DNA of 64,000 bases from assembly GCA_050185195.1 (NCBI GenBank), contig JBFWZQ010000011.1, positions 1 to 64,000 of the forward strand, in the 5' to 3' direction. The stretch comes from CADEFQ01 sp050185195. GTDB lineage: Bacteria > Pseudomonadota > Gammaproteobacteria > Steroidobacterales > Steroidobacteraceae. This document shows positions 58,198 to 64,000 of the stretch, piece by piece (the first letter of the stretch is position 1; the number at the start of each line of letters is the position of its first letter). The notes under the pieces were generated by a model. The model worked only from the letters and a program-made list of their open reading frames with translations. It did not search any database and was not told the origin of the DNA. Both the position numbers and the translations under genes were made by a program.

Positions 58198-60621
58198 ATG
58201 AGATCACTTCAATGCGTCGCGCGTGCGACGCTGGCGTGCGCCGCCGCGACCCTGGCCCCGTGTGGGCCCGCCGCCGCACTGGACCGCACGCTCGATGAAG
58301 TGGTCGTCACGGCGCAGAAGCGTGCGGAGAACGTCCAGGACGTGCCGATCGTGGTGACGGCGATCTCCGGCCAGCTGCTGCGCGATGCCGGGGTGCGCGA
58401 CATCAAGGACCTCACGCTCCTGGTGCCGGGCCTGATCGTCACCTCGACGGCCAACGAAATGAGCACCACCGCACGCATCCGCGGCGTGGGCACGGTCGGC
58501 GACAACATGGGCCTCGAATCCTCGGTCGGCATCGTGGTCGATGAAGTCTATCGCCCGCGCAACGGCGTCGGTTTCGGCGACCTCGGCGAACTCGAGCGCA
58601 TCGAGGTGCTGAAGGGCCCGCAAGGCACGCTGTTCGGCAAGAACACGTCCGCAGGGGTCATCAATGTGCGCACCGCGGGGCCGCGGTTCGATCCTGGTGG
58701 CACGCTCGAGGCGGTCGGGGGCAACCGCGGTATCGCGGAAGGCTCGCTGTCGCTGACGGGCCCGCTCGTGGGCGACAGGCTCGCGGGCCGCATTTTCTAC
58801 GGCCACCGCCAGCATGACGGCTGGCTCGACGTGAACGCACGCGCGCCTCGCGGCGCCCAGGAAGACGTCGACCGCGGCGTCGATACGGCACGCGGCCAGC
58901 TACTCTGGAAGCCGCTCGACGCCGTGGACGTGCGCCTGATCGCCGACTGGTCCGAGCGCAACGAGTCCTGCTGCCTCGGCGTGCAGGTCGTGAACGGGCC
59001 GAGCGCGGCCATCGTCGGCGCGCTCACGGGAGGCGGCCTTGCGAATCCCGCAAAGCCGTTCGCGCGCCGTGCCTACGCCAACCGCGACACCCCGCAGGAC
59101 ATCCGCGATCGCGGCGTGTCCGCGCAGGCCGACTGGCGCCTCGCGGGTGACGTGGCCCTGACGTCGATCACGGCCTGGCGCCATTGGGACTCGGAGATCG
59201 GCCAGGACGCCGATTTCAGCGCCGCCGCGCTGCTGTATCGCGACGCGAAAAGCTACGCGAACACCTTCGAGACGCTGACGCAGGAAGTGCGCCTCGCGGG
59301 TGAGCGCGGGCGCCTCAAGTGGCTGGTGGGCGGCTTCTACGCCGACGAGGACCTCGATTCGGTGAACTCGCTGCGCTACGACAGCCAGTTCGAGCCGTAC
59401 TACGGGCTCGCGCTTTCGGCCGGCATGTCGCCCGCGTTGATCCCGACCCTGCTCGGCCGTGCGCCCGGCACATCGTATGCCACTGGCAACGGTTCCTTCG
59501 ACACCTACGGCCAGGACTCGACGAGCTGGGCGCTCTTCACGAACAACAGCTATGCGCTCACCGACCGGTTCGAATTCGGCCTCGGCCTGCGCTACACGCG
59601 TGAAGATAAGACGCTCGATTCCCATTACACGAACCTCGGCACCGCGAGCTCCCCAGCGGGCGCCGGCTGCGCCACGGCGCGCGCGCGCTACGCGATCATC
59701 TCGGCGGCCTTGCCGGCCGCGGCGCTGCCGGGGTTCTACGGCCTTGGCTGCGCGACCTTCGCGGATCCCGCATTCAACGATGTGCGCACGCGCCAGTCGC
59801 TCGACGAAGGCGAGTGGAGCGGCACCGCGAAATTCATCTTCCACGTGTCCGATGACACGATGGCCTACGTGTCCTACGCGCGCGGCTACAAGGCCGGCGG
59901 CTTCAACCTCGATCGCGAGCGCATCGGCGGCCCCGTGACGGCCGCAATCGCCGATGCCGATACGGCTTTCGGCGCCGAGACGGTCGATTCCTACGAGCTC
60001 GGCGTGAAGTCGGCCTGGTCCGACAACCGCCTCGCGCTGAACGGCGCCGTGTTCCACCAGGCCTACCAGGGCTTCCAGCTCAATACCTACAACGGCCTGC
60101 AGTTCATCGTGGCATCGATCCCGGAGGTCACCTCGCGGGGCGTCGACATCGATTTCCGCTGGTTCGCGCCGATCGAGGGCCTCTCGCTGCAGGGCGGCGT
60201 GACGTATGCACAGACGCAGTACGGCCGCTTCAATGCCGCCGCCGCGGGTGCCTCGCCGCGGTTGCCGGGCAACACCCTGTCCTTCGCGCCGAAGTGGACC
60301 GGCGGGGTCGCCGCGACCTACGAGCATCCGCTCGATGCGCGCCTTGCGTGGCGCGTGAACATCGCCGCGAAGTACCTGTCGGACTACAACACCGGCTCCG
60401 ACCTGAACCCCCTCAAGGCCCAGGACGCGTACGCGCTGGTCGACGCGCGCCTCGGCATCGGATCGCAGGATGGGGCCTGGGCGCTCGAACTGTGGGGCAG
60501 GAACGTCACCGGCGAGGAATACATCCAGGTGGGCTTCGACGCACCGCTGCAGGGTGGGTCGATCGGGGCGTTCCTCGGCGATCCGCGGACGTACGGCGCG
60601 ACCCTGAGGTTCAGTTTCTAG
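58198..60621 (+). CDS. TonB-dependent receptor
   Basis: An 807-residue outer-membrane receptor with a signal peptide (1-28). It has a TonB box-like LDEVVVTAQKR (about 31-41), a plug domain with VRDIKDLTLLVPGL and LGELERIEVLKGPQGTLFGK, and a beta-barrel ending in YGATLRFSF with the terminal Phe needed for assembly. It belongs to the large CirA/FecA-like class expanded in sphingomonads and steroid degraders. Location beside acyl-CoA dehydrogenases suggests uptake of a hydrophobic substrate. Its stop shares CTAG with the convergent DUF2182 gene. Confidence 0.95.
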   Translation: MRSLQCVARATLACAAATLAPCGPAAALDRTLDEVVVTAQKRAENVQDVPIVVTAISGQLLRDAGVRDIKDLTLLVPGLIVTSTANEMSTTARIRGVGTVGDNMGLESSVGIVVDEVYRPRNGVGFGDLGELERIEVLKGPQGTLFGKNTSAGVINVRTAGPRFDPGGTLEAVGGNRGIAEGSLSLTGPLVGDRLAGRIFYGHRQHDGWLDVNARAPRGAQEDVDRGVDTARGQLLWKPLDAVDVRLIADWSERNESCCLGVQVVNGPSAAIVGALTGGGLANPAKPFARRAYANRDTPQDIRDRGVSAQADWRLAGDVALTSITAWRHWDSEIGQDADFSAAALLYRDAKSYANTFETLTQEVRLAGERGRLKWLVGGFYADEDLDSVNSLRYDSQFEPYYGLALSAGMSPALIPTLLGRAPGTSYATGNGSFDTYGQDSTSWALFTNNSYALTDRFEFGLGLRYTREDKTLDSHYTNLGTASSPAGAGCATARARYAIISAALPAAALPGFYGLGCATFADPAFNDVRTRQSLDEGEWSGTAKFIFHVSDDTMAYVSYARGYKAGGFNLDRERIGGPVTAAIADADTAFGAETVDSYELGVKSAWSDNRLALNGAVFHQAYQGFQLNTYNGLQFIVASIPEVTSRGVDIDFRWFAPIEGLSLQGGVTYAQTQYGRFNAAAAGASPRLPGNTLSFAPKWTGGVAATYEHPLDARLAWRVNIAAKYLSDYNTGSDLNPLKAQDAYALVDARLGIGSQDGAWALELWGRNVTGEEYIQVGFDAPLQGGSIGAFLGDPRTYGATLRFSF

Positions 60622-61388
60622 CGCAAGCCCACGAAAACCACCGCGGCGGCCGCCAGCAGCGCCGCGGCCCCGCCGAGCCTGCGCACCCAGCCTCCCCACG
60701 GCAGCAGCTTCTCCGCCATCACGAGCGCGGAGATCGCCGCGACCCAGGCGAGGTTCATCACTCCGCCGACGAACAGCAGCGCCATCAACAGCCCGCAGCA
60801 GCCGAGGCAGTAGAGGCCGTGGTGCAGGCCCATCACGAAGGCGCCGCGCGCGCCGGGACGGTGGGCGGTAACGAGAAATCCAGCCGGGGCTCGGCAGTGT
60901 TCCAGGCAGGCGGCCTTCGCGGGGAGCCATTGATAGATGCCGACGGCGAAGAGCACGGCAGCGGTGCCGAGCGGGCGCGTGCTCACGCCCATGGCGTCGA
61001 TCCAGCCCGTGGCGATCAGCCCGACCTGCAGCGCGGTGGCGGCGATCGAGAATGCGAACCACACGGCGAGATAGCCTGTGAGGAAGCACGCGGTACGGGT
61101 GCGGGGTGCATCCGGCCGGCCGCGCCGGTTGACCCGGTCGAAGAGGAGCACGGTCGGGGCGACCGACGGGGTCATCATCCCCACCATCATCACGAACCAC
61201 ATCGCGAAGGTGTAGAGCGCGTAGTGGCCGGTGCGCAGGCCGCCGCTCGTCGCGGGCATCGGCATCGGCGCCAGGGCGAGGTAACCCCACGCGAGCGCGG
61301 CGAGCGCCGCGAGGGCCAGGAGCGTGATGAGGGACGAGCGGGCGGGCAAGCGCGGCTCAGGCCGCGTGGCTGCGCACGACCCCCGCAC
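60618..61388 (-). CDS. DUF2182 family integral membrane protein
   Basis: A 256-residue membrane protein with about six helices. The DUF2182 signature MWFVMMVGMMTPSVAPTVLL and the later GLHHGLYCLGCCGLLMALL, with Met, His and Cys in membrane segments, suggest metal binding or transport. The GTG start at 61388 overlaps the DUF1326 gene by 32 bp. DUF1326 and DUF2182 genes occur together in many proteobacteria; their function is unknown. Confidence 0.88.
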   Translation of the reverse strand: MRGSCAATRPEPRLPARSSLITLLALAALAALAWGYLALAPMPMPATSGGLRTGHYALYTFAMWFVMMVGMMTPSVAPTVLLFDRVNRRGRPDAPRTRTACFLTGYLAVWFAFSIAATALQVGLIATGWIDAMGVSTRPLGTAAVLFAVGIYQWLPAKAACLEHCRAPAGFLVTAHRPGARGAFVMGLHHGLYCLGCCGLLMALLFVGGVMNLAWVAAISALVMAEKLLPWGGWVRRLGGAAALLAAAAVVFVGLR

Positions 61389-62010
61389 CCGTCATGTCGA
61401 GCCGGGCGAAATGGGCGTGCCGCGATTCCCACCCGAGCGGGATGCTCGTCCCGGGCCGCGTGCGCACCTGGCCGCTCGCAGCGTCCGCGCGTTCGTATTC
61501 GAAGCCCGCGGGCAGCACGATCTGGGCGCGCACCTCTTCACCCGTCACCGGGTTGCGGATCGGCTCGACGCGCGCCTCGAAGAGGCCCTCGACCTCGATG
61601 CGCGCCGTGCGCGCGCCGAGGTCGGCCTCGATGCGGATCGGCTTGAAGAGCGGCGCGTGGACCTTCGAGTAGGTGGACGCGAACACGTTGAAGATCGTCG
61701 CGCCGGGTTCGGTTTCCTCACCCGACATGATCTTGAGCAGCGCCTCGCGCTGCGCGCCGTTCGCGCGCACGTCGATGATCGGCTGCGCCTGTCCGTCGCC
61801 CAGGTGGATGGCTTGCGGCCATGCGAACAGGCCGCCGAAGGCGAGTCCGTCGAGCGAGGTCGCGCCGAAGTGACCGCGATCGACCTGGAAGAACACGCCG
61901 GCCTGGCAATGGCCCTGCGTCGGTGGCGACATGAACTGGCAGGGGCAGCCCCATGCGCAGTTGCAGTTGGTGACGTCGTATCCCTGGATGCGCCAGTCGA
62001 CTCGGGACAT
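61357..62010 (-). CDS. DUF1326 family cysteine-rich protein
   Basis: A 217-residue soluble protein. The N-terminal CNCAWGCPC (Cys16, 18, 22, 24) is a probable metal or thiol site typical of DUF1326. The rest is a beta-rich domain (IRIEADLGARTARIEVEGL). GAGGAG precedes ATG 62010. It is coupled by overlap to the DUF2182 membrane protein. A copper or other soft-metal role is plausible but unproven. Confidence 0.88.
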   Translation of the reverse strand: MSRVDWRIQGYDVTNCNCAWGCPCQFMSPPTQGHCQAGVFFQVDRGHFGATSLDGLAFGGLFAWPQAIHLGDGQAQPIIDVRANGAQREALLKIMSGEETEPGATIFNVFASTYSKVHAPLFKPIRIEADLGARTARIEVEGLFEARVEPIRNPVTGEEVRAQIVLPAGFEYERADAASGQVRTRPGTSIPLGWESRHAHFARLDMTGAGVVRSHAA

Positions 62011-62026
62011 GGGCCTTCTCCTCGGA

Positions 62027-62398
62027 TCAGCCGTTCGCCACCTGCGGTTGCGGCAGCGGGTCGAGCTGCACTTCGGTTTCCTCGACTGCCACGGCGGGCA
62101 GGCGGGTGAGCAGTGGGAACGGCCCGTCGCCATGCAGGCGCTGGCCGTTGTTCACGAGCCAGCGCTCGATGTGGCGGCGAAAGCGCACGACGGCTTCGGC
62201 CCGCAGTTTCGCGAGGATTTCCTCACCGCCCAGCTTTTCCTGGGTCGCCGGGACCTGCCACCACCACTGCAGGCGGTCGAGCCGCTCGCCGTCCCGGTAG
62301 GGCAGCGTGATAGTGAATCGCCGGCCGATGCGCGTCTGCGCCGTTTCGGCGTGGGCGAAATAGTCCTCGAGTGCGCGGGGCAATTCGACGTGCGACAT
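62027..62398 (-). CDS. hypothetical protein upstream of DUF1326
   Basis: A 123-residue soluble product that I do not recognise. It has WWWQVPATQEKLGGEEILAK and RFRRHIERWLVNNGQRL, mostly helical and basic. No signal or membrane segment. It starts at ATG 62398 and ends 16 nt before DUF1326, so it probably belongs to the same transcript. Confidence 0.6.
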   Translation of the reverse strand: MSHVELPRALEDYFAHAETAQTRIGRRFTITLPYRDGERLDRLQWWWQVPATQEKLGGEEILAKLRAEAVVRFRRHIERWLVNNGQRLHGDGPFPLLTRLPAVAVEETEVQLDPLPQPQVANG

Positions 62399-62431
62399 CC
62401 GTGTGTCCGGAAGGCAGCAGGATTCAGCCCA

Positions 62432-63640
62432 TCATAGCGCGTATTGCGCGAGTTCGAGCTTGCCAATTTGATTTCGATGCACTTCGTCCGGTCCGTCCGC
62501 AAGCCGGAGCGTGCGCGCCTGTGCGTACGCATAGGCGAGGCCGTGGTCGTCGCAGACGCCGCCGGCGCCGTGCGCCTGGATCGCCCAGTCGATCACCTGG
62601 CAGGCCATCTGCGGCGCCGCCACCTTGATCATCGCGATTTCCTTCGCGGCGACCTTGTTGCCCACGGTGTCCATCATGTGCGCGGCCTTCAGCACGAGGA
62701 GGCGCGCCTGGTCGATCAGGATGCGCGCCTCGGCAATCCGCTCGAGCGTGACGGTCCGTGCCGCGATCGGCTTGCCGAAGGCGACGCGCGACAGCGAGCG
62801 GCGGCACATCTTGCCGAGCGCGCGTTCGGCAAGGCCGACCAGGCGCATGCAGTGGTGGATGCGGCCGGGGCCGAGGCGGCCCTGCGCAATCGCGAACCCG
62901 TCGCCCTCCTGCTGCAGGAGGTTCGCGGCGGGCACGCGCACGTCCTCGAAGAGCACCTCGCCGTGGCCATGCGGGGCGTCGTCATAGCCGAACACCGGCA
63001 GCGAGCGCAGGACCGTGAGGCCCGGCGTGTCGCGCGGCACCAGGATCATCGACTGCTGGCGGTGGCGCGACGCATGCCGCGGGTCGGTCTTGCCCATCAC
63101 GATGAAGAGGGCGCAACGCGGATCGGGCGCGCCCGAGCTCCACCATTTGCGCCCGTTGATCACGTACCCGTCGCCCTCGCGGACGATCGAGGTCTCGATG
63201 TTGGCGGCGTCGCTCGAAGCGACAGCCGGCTCGGTCATCGCGAAGCACGAGCGGATCTCGCCCGCGAGCAGCGGCACGAGCCACCGATGCTGCTGTTCGG
63301 GCGTGCCGTAGCGTTCGAGTACCTCCATGTTGCCGGTGTCGGGCGCCGAGCAGTTGAACACTTCGGGCGCCCAGGTCACGCGCCCCATCGCCTCGCACAG
63401 CGGCGCGTACTGCAGGTTCGTGAGGCCGGGGCCGTGCCGCGAGGCCGGCAGGAAGAGGTTCCAGAGACCCTGCGCGCGTGCCTTCGGCTTCAGTTCATCG
63501 ACGATGCGGGTCGGCTGCCAGCGATCGCCCTCGGCGACCTGGGCATGGAACTCGTTCTCGCGCGGGTAGATGTGTTCGTCCATGAACGCCGTGAGGCGCG
63601 CGAGCAGGTCCCGCGTCCGTGCGTCGTATTCGAAGTCCAT
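62432..63640 (-). CDS. acyl-CoA dehydrogenase
   Basis: A 402-residue acyl-CoA dehydrogenase of the longer cytosolic type: SCFAMTEPAVASSDAANIET (flavin/substrate loop), INGRKWWSSGAPDPRCALFI, and the C-terminal IQAHGAGGVCDDHGLAYAYA and VHRNQIGKLEL. The DDHG variant resembles enzymes annotated for bulky or medium-chain substrates. It is separate from the pair at 55.9-58.2 kb. It lies 15 nt downstream of the SDR gene. Confidence 0.93.
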   Translation of the reverse strand: MDFEYDARTRDLLARLTAFMDEHIYPRENEFHAQVAEGDRWQPTRIVDELKPKARAQGLWNLFLPASRHGPGLTNLQYAPLCEAMGRVTWAPEVFNCSAPDTGNMEVLERYGTPEQQHRWLVPLLAGEIRSCFAMTEPAVASSDAANIETSIVREGDGYVINGRKWWSSGAPDPRCALFIVMGKTDPRHASRHRQQSMILVPRDTPGLTVLRSLPVFGYDDAPHGHGEVLFEDVRVPAANLLQQEGDGFAIAQGRLGPGRIHHCMRLVGLAERALGKMCRRSLSRVAFGKPIAARTVTLERIAEARILIDQARLLVLKAAHMMDTVGNKVAAKEIAMIKVAAPQMACQVIDWAIQAHGAGGVCDDHGLAYAYAQARTLRLADGPDEVHRNQIGKLELAQYAL

Positions 63641-63655
63641 GACCCTGTACCCCGG

Positions 63656-64000
63656 TCAGGCGATGAGGTATCCGCCGTCGACGTTGAGTGCCACGCCGGT
63701 CGTGTAGCTGGCCGCCGGCGAGACGAGATAGAGCACGGCGCCCGCCATTTCGTCGGGCTGCGCGACGCGGTTCATCGGCACGTGCGGCAGCACCTTCTGG
63801 AGCATGGCGGCATTGCGCGTGAGCGCCGCGGCGAACTTCGTGTCGGTGAGGCCCGGCAGCAGTGCGTTGACACGGATGCCCTGCTGGGCGCACTCGCGCG
63901 CGAACGCCTTGGTCATCGCGATGACCGCCGCCTTGGTGATCGAATAGACGCCTTGCAACGGCCCCGGTATCACGCCGTTGATCGAGGCAACGTTGACGAT
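63656..64000 (-). CDS. short-chain dehydrogenase/reductase (C-terminal part; gene continues beyond the window)
   Basis: The visible 114 codons are the C-terminal half of a classical SDR. They include the strand IVNVASINGV, the active-site Tyr and Lys in GVYSITKAAVIAMTKAF, IRVNALLPGLTDTKF, and the terminal ASYTTGVALNVDGGYLIA. The frame is open to the end of the window, and the start lies beyond base 64000. It probably oxidises or reduces an intermediate of the acyl-CoA block. Confidence 0.9.
   Translation of the reverse strand: MVNVASINGVIPGPLQGVYSITKAAVIAMTKAFARECAQQGIRVNALLPGLTDTKFAAALTRNAAMLQKVLPHVPMNRVAQPDEMAGAVLYLVSPAASYTTGVALNVDGGYLIA

Overview
The window is about 70% G+C, densely packed, and reads as a chromosomal segment of an aerobic gammaproteobacterium. 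The best evidence is the run rsmG-parA-parB-atpI-atpBEFHAGDC-glmU with glmS downstream, an order typical of the origin-proximal region in this class. A TonB-dependent receptor beside paired acyl-CoA dehydrogenases, GspA/GspB-like genes and a DUF2182/DUF1326 pair recall oligotrophic lineages such as Xanthomonadales, Nevskiales or Steroidobacterales. The exact lineage is inference. No rRNA, tRNA, CRISPR array, IS element or prophage was seen.

Layout. 1-5.6 kb: a PrpD-type dehydratase, rsmG, an exported zincin with TPRs, parA and parB. 5.6-12.6 kb: the complete F1Fo ATP synthase operon behind a near-consensus sigma-70 promoter. 12.6-24.4 kb: an alpha/beta hydrolase with His at the nucleophile position, an EF-hand protein, glmU, modB-modC, an accessory island (BrnT/BrnA, a 5'-eroded DinB-like gene, a GFA-family protein and a Fic enzyme behind a 25-bp palindrome), modA, tryptophanase and glmS. 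The island separates modBC from modA. 24.4-30.9 kb: a YqjD/YqjE-like membrane operon, rimO, a ParE/Phd module, a TPR protein, a flavin monooxygenase and a 43-residue membrane ORF. 30.9-37.2 kb: a PEBP protein, a PurD-like ATP-grasp cluster with a methyltransferase, a DMT transporter, and a CobW GTPase with a WD40 protein. 37.2-44.4 kb: a glycosyltransferase, an M20 amidohydrolase, a Tat-exported two-subunit molybdenum hydroxylase, a lipoprotein Rossmann-fold protein and a nucleotide-transporter-like MFS protein.

44.45-44.88 kb is non-coding and holds the most unusual signal. Two elements in opposite orientation share a core of about 135 bp, while the inverted-repeat arms closing each core have unrelated sequence but still pair. 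An internal hairpin is lengthened symmetrically in one copy. This is covariation, as expected for a structured RNA or for a mobile unit that sits inside hairpin loops.

44.9-50.1 kb: a Ser/Thr kinase with a receiver domain lacking the phospho-Asp, a TonB-type protein that also carries a receiver-like domain, an exported protein, a GNAT acetyltransferase and dodecin. 50.1-52.5 kb: GspB and a GspA/ExeA-like ATPase. 52.5-64 kb: thiolase, a FadB-like enzyme, a pair of acyl-CoA dehydrogenases, a TonB-dependent receptor, DUF2182, DUF1326, a third acyl-CoA dehydrogenase and an SDR cut by the window end. This last block looks like uptake and beta-oxidation of a hydrophobic substrate.

A second cross-window pattern is a TANNNT hexamer ending 6-7 nt before an ATG with no Shine-Dalgarno sequence (glmU, brnT, rimO, the PEBP gene, the Mo-hydroxylase Fe-S gene, the exported protein at 48477 and others). 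It suggests frequent leaderless transcription.
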